A DNA stretch of 64,000 bases from DATARH01 sp050246595 (GCA_050246595.1 JBFWVT010000004.1:84203-148202); one strand, 5' to 3'; shown: positions 7,676 to 15,353, numbered from the stretch's first letter. Made by a program: numbers and translations. Notes: generated from the sequence alone by a model not told the origin.

Positions 7676-8416
7676 TTGGGAACGCGGCGGAAACCGGAAG
7701 CAGCATCGCCAGCAGCCGAACCTCAGTCGACTCCTGGCCGGGCACCGCGGCTTTGGGCTGCCGAGCGACGCGAGCTTATCCTGAACGAGGCCGCACTGTT
7801 CTTTGCCGATCACGGCTTTCAGGGCACCACGCGTGAGCTCGCGCGCCGTCTCGGGATCACCCAGGCCGCTCTCTACAAGCACTTTCCCGGCAAGAAGGCG
7901 ATTTTCGAGGCGATTTTCGAGCGCTCCGCCGAACGCTGGCGCCAGGAGGATTGGCGGCCGCGCCTCGCTGATCGCAATGTACCGATCGAGATCCGGCTCG
8001 GCGATCTATACGCGGCTTATGTCGGGCGAATAACCGGGCCGAGGTTCCGTCTGTTCGTGCGGGCGGGGCTCGATGGTCTGGCACAGCCGGCCCGCCGCGG
8101 CGCGATGCTGACCGCGACAATTCTCGAACCGGTCATCGAGGCCGCGCGGATCGAAGCGGGTCTGCCGGGTCCCGACCAGACGCCGATCCTGCACCGCGAG
8201 CGCGAGATCGCAATGGCGCTGCACGGCGCGCTGATGTTTCTCGCGGTCCGCAAGCACGTCTACCGCATGCCGATGGCGGACGACTTCTCCGATCTCGTCC
8301 GGCTGCAAGTTCGCCTGTGGGTTCCCGGGGTCGTCGAAGAACTGCGGCGGCTGCATGCGTCGCGCGACGAGCCTCCGGTGCTGTCGCCGCGGCCGAACCG
8401 GCGGCAATCGGACTGA
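7676..8416 (+). CDS. TetR family transcriptional regulator
   Basis: From a TTG at 7676 this is 246 residues. The TetR DNA-binding domain is near residues 29-80 (RRELILNEAALFFADHGFQGTTRELARRLGITQAALYKHFPGKKAIFEAIF). An all-helical ligand domain and a Pro/Arg-rich tail follow. TTG 7676 is preceded by CGGGAGCTGAA. In-frame ATGs at 7562 and 7598 give 38 or 26 more, low-similarity residues, and either could be the real start. It converges on the cytochrome P460/cupredoxin pair, which has a palindrome in its promoter region and is a possible target. The ligand is unknown. Confidence 0.8.
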   Translation: MGTRRKPEAASPAAEPQSTPGRAPRLWAAERRELILNEAALFFADHGFQGTTRELARRLGITQAALYKHFPGKKAIFEAIFERSAERWRQEDWRPRLADRNVPIEIRLGDLYAAYVGRITGPRFRLFVRAGLDGLAQPARRGAMLTATILEPVIEAARIEAGLPGPDQTPILHREREIAMALHGALMFLAVRKHVYRMPMADDFSDLVRLQVRLWVPGVVEELRRLHASRDEPPVLSPRPNRRQSD

Positions 8417-8419
8417 CAC

Positions 8420-8968
8420 TCAACGCTTGTCGGCGTCCATCAGCGCCTTGGCATAGGTAAAAGTGAAGTCGCGCTCGCCCTTGCGATTCATGTGACAGCT
8501 GAAGCATCCGGCCGTCTTTAGGTTCGGCCGCAGGCTTCCCTCGGGGGTAAAGGCCGAGTAATCCCAGTCGCCGTTGCGCAAGTCGGCCGCAATGCCGTTG
8601 CCCCAGCCCTTCTCCTTTTGCATGACCCAGATCGCGGTAACCTCGCCGGTTGGCACGAAGCGGCCGTCGGGTCCGATCTCGGGGTTTCCCGAGGAGTCGA
8701 GCCGGATCTTCATGTCCTCCATGACCAGTACCGTCCCATCCGGCATCGGCTCGCCGGGTTTGGCGCGCTCGTGCGCTTCAGGGTTCACGTACATGTTGCG
8801 GACGATTTTCCGGTCGGGGTGCTCCACGACCGTGTACTTCACCCAGTCCTTGTAGCCGGTCGGGTAAGAGACGCGCTCCGGCCCAGCATAGGCGAGCCCG
8901 GCCGCGATCGCCGCCAAGCCGACCAGGCCCGCCACGAGCGGCGGGCGCGCCAGATATCGCCTCGTCAT
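8420..8968 (-). CDS. Cytochrome P460 family protein
   Basis: A 182-residue exported protein. The signal peptide spans residues 1-28 (ending AGLAYAG). A P460-type beta domain follows (YKDWVKYTVVEHPDRKIVRNMYVNPEAHERAKPGEPMPDGTVLVMEDMK). The c-type heme motif is Cys155-Phe-Ser-Cys158-His159 near the C-terminus. Related proteins oxidise hydroxylamine or detoxify NO-related species, and others are uncharacterised. The start at 8968 overlaps the cupredoxin stop by four bases (ATGA), so the two are translationally coupled and the copper protein is a likely electron partner. Confidence 0.85.
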   Translation of the reverse strand: MTRRYLARPPLVAGLVGLAAIAAGLAYAGPERVSYPTGYKDWVKYTVVEHPDRKIVRNMYVNPEAHERAKPGEPMPDGTVLVMEDMKIRLDSSGNPEIGPDGRFVPTGEVTAIWVMQKEKGWGNGIAADLRNGDWDYSAFTPEGSLRPNLKTAGCFSCHMNRKGERDFTFTYAKALMDADKR

Positions 8969-9282
8969 GGCTTCACCGTCACGCGCATGTTCATGTCCTG
9001 GTGGAAGACGCATTCCACCTCGAAGCTGCCCGGCTTTGTAAGAAGGAGCCGTGCCGATTTGCCGGGGTCCTGCTTCCCGAGATCGGTCGAGAAGCCGACG
9101 GTGGGTACGAAGACGTTGTGCGCCTCGGTGTCGTCGTTCTCGAAAACCAGCGTGTCCCCGACCTTCGCCTCGATGGAGGCGGGCGCGTAGTCCGATCCCG
9201 CCATCGTTATCCGATGCTCGGCCGCTGCGATCGCCGAAGCCAGAGCGGAGGCGGCGAGCGAGAGAACCATCATCTTCAGCAT
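8965..9282 (-). CDS. Periplasmic cupredoxin (type 1 copper protein)
   Basis: A 105-residue protein: signal peptide (residues 1-21), then a plastocyanin/pseudoazurin-like domain. The type 1 copper ligands are visible as His in EAHNVFVP and the cluster Cys-x2-His-x2-Met in ECVFHQDMNMRV. It is a small periplasmic electron carrier and is probably the partner of the overlapping cytochrome P460 gene. I chose ATG 9282, where the signal peptide begins, over the longer frame to 9345. A 20-base palindrome lies 54 bases upstream. Confidence 0.85.
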   Translation of the reverse strand: MLKMMVLSLAASALASAIAAAEHRITMAGSDYAPASIEAKVGDTLVFENDDTEAHNVFVPTVGFSTDLGKQDPGKSARLLLTKPGSFEVECVFHQDMNMRVTVKP

Positions 9283-9335
9283 CGGCCAGCTCCAGGGACG
9301 TGGAACACTTACGCGAGGATCGCGCGCTGGACCGA

Positions 9336-9355
9336 TAGTTGTCAATCGACAACTA
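9336..9355. promoter_or_regulatory. Palindrome upstream of the cupredoxin/P460 operon
   Basis: Arms TAGTTGTC (9336-9343) and GACAACTA (9348-9355) flank AATC. On the minus strand the right half contains TTGACA, a possible -35 box, so a bound protein would block or modulate the cupredoxin promoter. It could also act as a weak terminator hairpin after the mer operon, although no T-run follows. Confidence 0.5.
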
Positions 9356-9360
9356 GGAGC

Positions 9361-9555
9361 TCAGCAGCGGTTCTCTTGGAGCGGCGGGCATGGGATCGAA
9401 CCGTATGAGCAGAAGACGCAGCAATCTCCCGGCTTCGGCCGCAGCAGCTCGCCGCAGCCAATGCACTCGTAGAAGAACTGGCACGCGTTGGTCGGCATCG
9501 TTTCAAGTTTTTCAGTAGCGCACTCCGGACAGGTCAGCACAGATTCCAGAACCAC
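9361..9555 (-). CDS. GDCCVxC domain small protein
   Basis: A 64-residue cysteine-rich protein. It has an N-terminal CPECATEK knuckle, a middle CIGCGELLRP knuckle and the family signature Gly-Asp-Cys-Cys-Val-Phe-Cys-Ser-Tyr-Gly. In this family one cysteine of the signature is sometimes selenocysteine. Here both are TGC. Such genes often end mer operons, and this one starts 21 bases after the MerA-like gene. Metal binding, with a role in mercury or redox handling, is inferred. Confidence 0.8.
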   Translation of the reverse strand: MVLESVLTCPECATEKLETMPTNACQFFYECIGCGELLRPKPGDCCVFCSYGSIPCPPLQENRC

Positions 9556-9576
9556 AGCAGAACTCCTTCAGCGGCA

Positions 9577-10929
9577 TCAGAGCATATAGCCGACATCAGA
9601 CACACTAGTCGGATATGCGAATATCGTCTGCTTGATCTGGTCCGCAGTCAGATTGTTGCGGACCGCCATGGCAAAGATATTGATGACCTCCTCGGCGTCA
9701 GGCCCAACTATGTGCGCGCCAAGAATACGTCCGGTTTCTTCTTCTACCAGAGTCTTGTATCCGTAAACGGTCTCAGCCAGCCGACACGCCGAAAACCAGC
9801 TTCCGGTCTTCTCGCTCTTCATACGGTACTTGATGCCCGCCGCTCGGGCTTCTGCTTCGCCCATCCCAACGGACGCAATGGGCGGTACCGTAAATGCGAC
9901 GCTCGGCACTCCGCGATAATCGGGACAGTGCTGGTTGCCTTCGAGCAGGTTGGCCGCGACCACCCTGCCGTCATGGCTCGATACCGGCGTAAGCGGCGGA
10001 CCCTTCGCGGCGGAATCTCCTGCCGCGTAAACCATCGGGTTGGAAACGCTCTGCAAGAACTCGTTCAGGACCAGCCGACCCTTCTCGACGGCAACACCGG
10101 CGGCCTCGGTGTCGAGCGAGTCCAGGTCGGGGCGGCGCCCGGCGGCATGAACCACGAGATCGGCCTCGATCGCGATTGTTTGGCTGGCTGAAAGGGCTCG
10201 CACCCGGAACGCGCCGCCAGACGCTTCAACGGCCTCGACCGCCGTGCCGGTTCTCACGTCGACGCCAATCTGCGCGAACTTCTCCATCAGCCAGCCGACA
10301 AGCTCGGGTTCGAACCGCGTGAGCATACGGTCGGCCCTCTGGAGCACCGTCACCTTCGCACCGGCCCGCGCCGCAATGTGCGAGAATTCGGCGGCGATGT
10401 AGCCACCGCCCACCATGACGATACGTGCCGGAAGCTCAGGCAGTTCGAGGAATTGGTCGCTGGTGATGACGTGCTCGGCGCCCGGGAACGCGAGCGGGAC
10501 CGGTCGTGCCCCGGTCGCGATCAGTACATGCCGCGCTTGTAGCGCCTGACCGTCCACCTGGATGGTGGACGGTCCGGTAAAGCTCCCGGTCCCATGAAAC
10601 GCGGCGATGCCGCGCTCGGCGTAGCGGCGCTCATGATTGGCCGGGACCGGATCGGTAAAAGTTCGCTTAAAGGCGATCAGATCGCGCCAGTTTATCCTCG
10701 CGTCGCCTTCAATACCGCGACCGCGCATCCGTTGCGCCCAATCGACGGCTTCCGCGCCGCTGATGAGCACCTTTTTCGGGTCGCACCCGCGCAGCGCACA
10801 GGTGCCGCCGAACGGGAGGTGGTCGATAATGGCAACCGACCACCCTGCCGCCCGGATTCGCCCGCTTGCCACCTGCGCGGCCGTGCCGCTGCCGATAACG
10901 ACCAAGTCGTATTTTTCCATGTCTGTCAT
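9577..10929 (-). CDS. MerA/glutathione-reductase-like FAD disulfide oxidoreductase
   Basis: A 450-residue two-dinucleotide-binding flavoprotein. It has the FAD site VVIGSGTAAQVAS at the N-terminus, the redox pair Cys44-Ala-Leu-Arg-Gly-Cys49 and the NAD(P)H Rossmann motif VMVGGGYIAAEF. The dimerisation domain ends AYPTSVSDVGYML. Its place after merTPF points to mercuric ion reduction. However, it lacks both the N-terminal heavy-metal domain and the C-terminal vicinal Cys pair that delivers Hg(II) in classical MerA. It is therefore a MerA-like paralogue of uncertain substrate. The start overlaps the merF stop (ATGA). Confidence 0.8.
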   Translation of the reverse strand: MTDMEKYDLVVIGSGTAAQVASGRIRAAGWSVAIIDHLPFGGTCALRGCDPKKVLISGAEAVDWAQRMRGRGIEGDARINWRDLIAFKRTFTDPVPANHERRYAERGIAAFHGTGSFTGPSTIQVDGQALQARHVLIATGARPVPLAFPGAEHVITSDQFLELPELPARIVMVGGGYIAAEFSHIAARAGAKVTVLQRADRMLTRFEPELVGWLMEKFAQIGVDVRTGTAVEAVEASGGAFRVRALSASQTIAIEADLVVHAAGRRPDLDSLDTEAAGVAVEKGRLVLNEFLQSVSNPMVYAAGDSAAKGPPLTPVSSHDGRVVAANLLEGNQHCPDYRGVPSVAFTVPPIASVGMGEAEARAAGIKYRMKSEKTGSWFSACRLAETVYGYKTLVEEETGRILGAHIVGPDAEEVINIFAMAVRNNLTADQIKQTIFAYPTSVSDVGYML

Positions 10930-11171
10930 TTCGGATTGCGTGGCTTGGTGGTTATCGCCACGGAGGTTGCACGGGCATATCTGCGGTAAAGCCCGACCCC
11001 CACGAGAATGAGCCCAATCAACAGCACTGGGACGAGAACGTAATCTGCCTTGGCGATCCAGGCGGTGAGCCCGACCCCCGCCAAAAGGATCGCCAGGATC
11101 GGGGTCGCGCAGAATATTGCGGCTAGAACCGCCGCGATGCCGCCGCTTGCGATCAGCGAGCGGTCATTCAT
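10926..11171 (-). CDS. merF: MerF-like mercury transport membrane protein
   Basis: An 81-residue, two-helix membrane protein that aligns with MerF across both helices (ATPILAILLAGVGLTAWI and DYVLVPVLLIGLILVGVGLYRR). In classical MerF the first helix carries Cys-Cys. Here it is Phe20-Cys21 (AIFCATP), and the C-terminal Cys pair is also missing. Cys21 is the only cysteine. The ATG at 11171 overlaps merP by eight bases. Transport of Hg(II) is inferred from family and context. Confidence 0.75.
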   Translation of the reverse strand: MNDRSLIASGGIAAVLAAIFCATPILAILLAGVGLTAWIAKADYVLVPVLLIGLILVGVGLYRRYARATSVAITTKPRNPK

Positions 11172-11460
11172 GGACGTCACTCCTGACGTCGGACGGATAG
11201 CCCACATCGGCGGTCGCCGCCATCAATGCCGAGGGAGCCGTCTTCTGGTCGTCGAACGTTACAACCGCTGCTTTATCGGCATAGGAGACGACGACTTTCA
11301 CGACCCCCGGCACTCCTTCAAGGCTCGACTTGACGATGATCGGGCAGGCCGCGCAGTCCATGCCGGGCACCGACAAGGTGATGATCCTCTCAGCCGCGCG
11401 AACGGCCGGCGACATCAACAGGGCAATCACAAGCAGGACAGCGACGACACTTTTGCTCAT
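11164..11460 (-). CDS. merP: Periplasmic mercury-binding protein MerP
   Basis: A 98-residue protein with a signal peptide (residues 1-22) and one heavy-metal-associated domain. The metal site is Gly-Met-Asp-Cys36-Ala-Ala-Cys39 (GMDCAACPIIVKSSLEGVPGV). It captures Hg(II) in the periplasm and hands it to MerT. The ATG at 11460 is preceded by GGAGGGAGG. The frame runs further upstream, but that start would overlap merT and lacks a signal. Confidence 0.9.
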   Translation of the reverse strand: MSKSVVAVLLVIALLMSPAVRAAERIITLSVPGMDCAACPIIVKSSLEGVPGVVKVVVSYADKAAVVTFDDQKTAPSALMAATADVGYPSDVRSDVHE

Positions 11461-11486
11461 TGCGATATCCTCCCTCCGCTCAGCGG

Positions 11487-11894
11487 TTATAGGAAAAACG
11501 GCACGAACAGGTTGAGCGCGATCACGCTTGCAATCAGCGCGCCCGCCGCTGCGAAGCCCAGCATGACGATCCGGTCCGGCAGCGGGCGAGTGCAAATCCC
11601 GTCCTCGGTGCACACCGCGCGTTTCGACCGGCGCCGCAGCCAATATCCACCGCCAATGGACAGAGCGGCGAGCCCGAGAAAGTAGGGTTGATACGGTGCA
11701 AGCCGGGTCAGGTAGGCGATCCACGCGCCGCCGGCTCCGATCCCAAACAGCGCGAGCGGCACGAGGCAGCATGATGAAGCTGCCAGCGCGCCGAGCAGGC
11801 TGCCGCCGGCAAGAAGTCTTTGATGGATATCGGGCGTTTGCGCCTTGGCTGGCGGCTCGGCCGGCCGGGTTCCGTTGTCGGCTTGGCTGTTCAT
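11487..11894 (-). CDS. merT: Mercuric ion transporter MerT
   Basis: A 135-residue membrane protein of three helices. The first helix holds the vicinal cysteines (Ser-Cys42-Cys43 in ALAASSCCLVPLALFGIGAGGAWI). The cytoplasmic loop pair is Cys95/Cys101 in KRAVCTEDGICTRP. These are the two thiol pairs of MerT that pass Hg(II) inward from MerP. It is the first gene of the mer operon, directly behind the MerR-type operator. Confidence 0.92.
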   Translation of the reverse strand: MNSQADNGTRPAEPPAKAQTPDIHQRLLAGGSLLGALAASSCCLVPLALFGIGAGGAWIAYLTRLAPYQPYFLGLAALSIGGGYWLRRRSKRAVCTEDGICTRPLPDRIVMLGFAAAGALIASVIALNLFVPFFL

Positions 11895-11908
11895 GGTCGT
11901 GGTGCTAC

Positions 11909-11932
11909 ATCCTGTAGCGACTACAGGATCAA
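11909..11932 (-). promoter_or_regulatory. mer operator/promoter between merR and merT
   Basis: A perfect dyad ATCCTGTAG-N3-CTACAGGAT occupies 11909-11929. On the minus strand it is preceded by a TTGATC -35 box (11932-11927). A TAGCAC-like -10 box follows after 19 bases. This long spacer covered by a dyad is the MerR-family arrangement, in which Hg-MerR untwists the promoter to fire merT. Confidence 0.85.
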
Positions 11933-11944
11933 GGGAATTTTTTG

Positions 11945-12394
11945 ATGCGTTCCGCTGGCCCCGCGGACCTTGCGATCTCGATCGGCGAACTGTCGCGCCG
12001 GACCGGGGTCAATATTGAGACGATACGGTATTACGAGCGCGTCGGGATCTTGCCCGCGCCGCCGCGCGCCGCGAGCGGGCGACGGATCTATGGCGCCGCA
12101 GACACTCGGATCCTGCTCTTTGTGCGCCGCGCCCGCGAACTCGGTTACACGCTCGACCAAATACGCACGCTGCTCGCCCTGGCCGCGAACGACGCAAGCG
12201 GGAAATGCGCGGAGGTACGCGAGATCGCGGCAGGCCATCTCGCCGAGATCCGGATGAAAATCGCCGATCTGCGCGCAATGGAGGCGCTTTTGGCGGAAAC
12301 CGTGGCACAGTGCGATGCCGGCGCGCTGCCGACCTGCCCGGTTATCGAGACGCTCTCAGCAGCCGGGCAGACCGTGGATAAGCCGGCTATTTGA
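11945..12394 (+). CDS. merR: Hg(II)-responsive regulator MerR
   Basis: A 149-residue MerR-family protein with an N-terminal winged helix (ISIGELSRRTGVNIETIRYYERVGILP), then a long dimerisation helix. The three mercury ligands are Cys88, Cys123 and Cys131, at spacings nearly identical to those of Tn501 MerR (C82, C117, C126). It represses merT without mercury and activates it with mercury. The start is ATG 11945, though TTG 11942 is also in frame. Its 3' end overlaps the peroxiredoxin-like selenoprotein gene on the opposite strand by eight bases. Confidence 0.9.
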   Translation: MRSAGPADLAISIGELSRRTGVNIETIRYYERVGILPAPPRAASGRRIYGAADTRILLFVRRARELGYTLDQIRTLLALAANDASGKCAEVREIAAGHLAEIRMKIADLRAMEALLAETVAQCDAGALPTCPVIETLSAAGQTVDKPAI

Positions 12395-13034
12395 GCGCTT
12401 TGACGTCCTGAACGGTTTTATCGGGCTCCGGACGGTAGCGATAATCGGGATCCACATCGACCGCGCGGACGATGCCGCTTTTATCGATGACGAACCGGCC
12501 CGGCATCGGCAAGGTCCAGCTGTCCTCGCCGTTACGCGCGGCCAGGTCATTGCCGAAACTCAGGTAAACCTGCTTCAGATCGTCAGGCAGCTTGAACCGC
12601 AATCCGAGCTTCGCAGCATACTCGTTGCGAGGGTCGGAAAGCAGATCGAACATGATTTTGTGCTTTTGGATCAGCTCCTTGCTGGTCTCCGGCGGTTGCG
12701 GCGTGATTGCGCAGATCGTCGCGCCCAATCCCTTCAAGGTTCCCGTCACTTGCTGCAAAGCATACAGCTCTGCGTTGCAATAGGGTCACCAAGCGCCACG
12801 GAAGAAGGTCAGAACCAGCGGTCCTCGGGCGAGGAGATCCGACGATCGCACCTCCCGACCATCGGCGGTCGGCAATGCGAATTCCGGCAGCCTGTCGCCG
12901 ACCTTTATCACGCGGTCCATGATGCCGGAGGCGCGCAACTCTTCGGTGGCACGATGCATGATCGCGGCCTTGTCCACTGGAATGCGCTTGGCCGATGCTT
13001 CCCGCATCCCTCTCAACGTGTCTTCGAGCGACAT
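12387..13034 (-). CDS. Peroxiredoxin-like selenoprotein (in-frame UGA = Sec83)
   Basis: Read through TGA at 12788-12786, this is a 215-residue AhpC/TSA-type protein. Its active site is Phe-Phe-Arg-Gly-Ala-Trp-Sec83-Pro-Tyr-Cys86-Asn-Ala-Glu-Leu. In relatives this reads RGGWCPYCN, so Sec replaces the peroxidatic cysteine of a CxxC. The upstream part (GDRLPEFALPTADGREV) and the downstream part (PMPGRFVIDKSGIVRAVDVDPDYRYRPEP) are both typical, and the frame is kept. ATG 13034 has GGAGGAG. It lies 89 bases after the NPCAGK-repeat gene and is probably in its operon under a SigF-like promoter. Predicted role: reduction of hydroperoxides. Confidence 0.88.
12754..12788 (-). promoter_or_regulatory. 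Sec UGA codon and SECIS-like hairpin of the peroxiredoxin-like gene
   Basis: After the UGA (12788-12786) an imperfect stem forms: TGCAA, one mismatch, GCA, the loop GAGCTGTA, then TGC, T, TTGCA (12779 down to 12754). The loop GU lies 21-22 bases past the UGA, as in the other two candidates. Confidence 0.5.
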
Positions 13035-13123
13035 CGATAATCTCCTCCGTTGACGCGCAATCATACCTCGATCCGCCGTTGCAGCGAGAGGGGGACGCCG
13101 CAACGCGACGCCCCCTCCGATTC

Positions 13124-13363
13124 CTACTTCTTCTTTGCCGCGCAGGGATTCTTGCCAGCACACGGATTTGCCTTGCCGGCACACGGATTTGCCTTGGCAC
13201 CGCACGGGTTGGCGGCCGCCTTGCCGGCGCATGGATTTGCCTTGCCGGCGCACGGGTTCGCCTGCGCGATCTGCTGCTCCAAGGGGGCGGCAATGGCGGG
13301 CGGTGCGATTGTCGTTGCAGCAGCAAGTGCCGCGACGGTCAGGGCAGTAGCGCGTAACTTCAT
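13124..13363 (-). CDS. Secreted NPCAGK-repeat cysteine-rich protein
   Basis: A 79-residue protein with a signal peptide (residues 1-25, ending PPAIAA). The rest is mostly six tandem NPC units (NPCAGK, NPCAGK, NPCGAK, NPCAGK, NPCAGK, NPCAAK). The mature product thus has evenly spaced cysteines and lysines, as metal-sequestering peptides do. ATG 13363 follows GAGGAGG. A SigF-like promoter lies about 110 bases upstream, and the peroxiredoxin-like selenoprotein follows. No family is named with certainty. A copper-binding role, possibly after modification by the MNIO enzyme at 21392-22264, is only a hypothesis. Confidence 0.75.
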   Translation of the reverse strand: MKLRATALTVAALAAATTIAPPAIAAPLEQQIAQANPCAGKANPCAGKAAANPCGAKANPCAGKANPCAGKNPCAAKKK

Positions 13364-13470
13364 CAGTCATTTCCTCCTCGGGGTCCGAGCCCGATCCCGC
13401 CGCGTCACGAACTCACTCTCCGACAATCGGCAGAGCAACCCGGTACTTCCGCGAAACCGGCTCGACAAAA

Positions 13471-13498
13471 TGTTCGCAACCGACCGCCAAAAGGTTAC
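13471..13498 (-). promoter_or_regulatory. SigF-like ECF promoter (GTAACC-N16-CGAACA)
   Basis: On the minus strand GTAACC occupies 13498-13493, then 16 bases, then CGAACA at 13476-13471. It reads toward the NPCAGK-repeat gene and the peroxiredoxin-like selenoprotein. Confidence 0.75.
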
Positions 13499-13505
13499 GC
13501 AAAAG

Positions 13506-14318
13506 TCAGCCGAGCCGAGCCAGTGCGATATCGATCTTTTGGATTTGCCGGTCGATATCGATCGCGACTGCCGAGGTCACTTCGAGCGAGCGATCGTCAT
13601 AGACGCTGGCGGGCCCGCTCGTTTTCGATCGCCACGCCGCGATCGTGCGGTCACGCGCGCGCACCAGCTCGACGATCTGCGGCTTGAACAGCCTGAACAT
13701 CGCGCTGATCCAGCGGTTCAGCGCCCAGGAGGGCCTTGTGTGGTCGATGACGAAGTAGTCGAGCATCGCCCAGACATCGGCGGCGCCATACCACGTCTCA
13801 CCGGTAACCCAGCGGTTGGTCGTGAACAGCCGGATGGGCAGCCCCGCGGGGTGCATCGAGATCGCGACCAGATGGCAAAGTCCCGGGCTGTTGGCCGGTT
13901 CGGTTTTGTCCTCCCGATCCGAGGCGGGGGGATCGGCCGGCGGCGGCACGTCGGCAGGCTTGACGCCCGGCGGCATCCCACCGGGGCGCAGGAAGGTATG
14001 AAAGTGGCCGTGCTCCGCCCATGGCCGGCCGCCCACAGGGTGGGCATGGTAGTAGAATTGCGAATGCGTCACCGCATCGAAGACATCATTTTCCGGGCAG
14101 TGGTCCCACTCGCGAAAGACGCCCTGATCGCGCAGGACTTCGCCGACGATGTTATCGTCGGTCTTGGCCAGGACCCGATAGCACTCGCGAATTTCCCGCC
14201 CCGCCTCCGACATGCACCGCAGTTCAGTAAGGCTCAGCGCGGCAAAATCGATGCGTGCCGGACGGGCAATCCGGCGCCGCACCAAGCCCGCCCGGTCATC
14301 CAGCATGAAGTCGACCAT
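13506..14318 (-). CDS. DUF6969 family protein
   Basis: A 270-residue soluble protein with no signal peptide. Conserved-looking blocks include HCPENDVFDAVTHSQFYYHAHP, a His-rich segment (EHGHFHTFLRP) and CHLVAISMHPAGLPIRLFTTNRWVTGETWY. These are features of the DUF6969 family, whose function is unknown. The many His residues may bind metal. I chose ATG 14318 (MVDFMLDD), which overlaps the DUF3179 gene by 23 bases. The frame extends to 14369 with weaker sequence. It is the second gene of an operon behind a SigF-like promoter. Confidence 0.75.
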   Translation of the reverse strand: MVDFMLDDRAGLVRRRIARPARIDFAALSLTELRCMSEAGREIRECYRVLAKTDDNIVGEVLRDQGVFREWDHCPENDVFDAVTHSQFYYHAHPVGGRPWAEHGHFHTFLRPGGMPPGVKPADVPPPADPPASDREDKTEPANSPGLCHLVAISMHPAGLPIRLFTTNRWVTGETWYGAADVWAMLDYFVIDHTRPSWALNRWISAMFRLFKPQIVELVRARDRTIAAWRSKTSGPASVYDDRSLEVTSAVAIDIDRQIQKIDIALARLG

Positions 14319-15300
14319 TCGGATGAAATGCCCGGAACGCGAAGGCGAAACTGACATCGTAGACGACATCCTCGAGCCCCGCCGGGGTGCGCCGCTGCAC
14401 GACGGCGTTGCCGATGTCGCGGCCGGCCTCGATCGTCGCCGCGTCGAGGGCTGACGCCTGGCCCGGCTCCCAGGTCAGCACCAGATCGCCCGCTTCGATC
14501 CTGCCGCGCTCTTTCAACAGATCGAGCGGCCAGGCCTGGTCGCCGACGACGACGACCCGGGCCAGGGGCGGGATCAGGTCGTCGTAGTGCCCCTGATACA
14601 GGAGCGGTGCGGCCGACCGGTCGTAGCCGACATAGGGATTGGCGCCGTACGGGCGGCCGCCGCCCTGGGGCGGTACCATCACCTTCCCGTCGGGAAACCG
14701 TTGAGCGAAGCGCTCGAACGATTCGATCCGCGCCGGCAGCCGAGCAAGCTGATGGTTCACCAGATCGCCGACGATGGCCTGCCCGAGGAATTGCTGCCAC
14801 CAGCTCTCGGTCTCGCGGTCATACATGACAAGGCCCGAGTGGCGCAGCTTGCCGGTCGTGCCGAAGCTCAACACTCGGCCGGTGACCCGCCGGTCGAAGA
14901 CGATGCTGGAGTCGCACAGCGGGCAATACGTGACCGCGATCGGCATCCCGCCGATGCTGTCATTGACGATCTCATGCCACATCAGAATGCGCAGCGGATA
15001 GGCCCGCGCTTCTCCGGCGATATGGACCGATATCACCGGCTCGCGTGCCGGCAGCCTGCCGCGGCTCTGCGCGACGCCGACGAACTCCGGACGATCGATC
15101 GCGGGAATGCCGTCCTTCGCCGGTCCGCCGGAGACGATCTCCTGCAGCGGAACCGAGGCCTTTGTGAAATCGGTTCGCGGCCACTCGCGCGACCAGTCGG
15201 CGGGCATGGCCGAAACCGGCACAGCGAACGCGATCGCCAGCACGACTGCCCCCAGGACGCAAAATACTCGGGTGAACCCGGTCGCCGCCTGCATCGCCAT
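14296..15300 (-). CDS. DUF3179 domain-containing exported protein
   Basis: A 334-residue protein with a signal peptide (residues 1-31, ending VPVSA) and a DUF3179 domain. The family hallmark is MWHEIVNDSIGGMPIAVTYCPLCDSSIVFDR, with a CPLC motif and a nearby W/H pair that may bind metal or heme. The function is unknown. ATG 15300 is preceded by GGGAAGT. A GTG at 15309 is an alternative start but lies only 16 bases from the SigF-like -10 box. It probably forms an operon with the overlapping DUF6969 gene. Confidence 0.85.
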   Translation of the reverse strand: MAMQAATGFTRVFCVLGAVVLAIAFAVPVSAMPADWSREWPRTDFTKASVPLQEIVSGGPAKDGIPAIDRPEFVGVAQSRGRLPAREPVISVHIAGEARAYPLRILMWHEIVNDSIGGMPIAVTYCPLCDSSIVFDRRVTGRVLSFGTTGKLRHSGLVMYDRETESWWQQFLGQAIVGDLVNHQLARLPARIESFERFAQRFPDGKVMVPPQGGGRPYGANPYVGYDRSAAPLLYQGHYDDLIPPLARVVVVGDQAWPLDLLKERGRIEAGDLVLTWEPGQASALDAATIEAGRDIGNAVVQRRTPAGLEDVVYDVSFAFAFRAFHPNGRLHAG

Positions 15301-15325
15301 ACTTCCCACACAAGCCTTGCCCGAC

Positions 15326-15353
15326 GTTTCGCCCGCAGTGGCGGCAAGGTTAC
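15326..15353 (-). promoter_or_regulatory. SigF-like ECF promoter (GTAACC-N16-CGAAAC)
   Basis: On the minus strand GTAACC at 15353-15348, 16 bases, CGAAAC at 15331-15326. It is directly ahead of the DUF3179 gene. Confidence 0.75.

Noticed and set aside
8636..8663. GTAACC inside the cytochrome P460 gene
   Set aside because: It is within coding sequence and no CGAA lies 16 bases downstream.
9361..9555. GDCCVxC protein as a selenoprotein
   Set aside because: The family can use Sec, but both signature codons here are TGC and there is no internal TGA.
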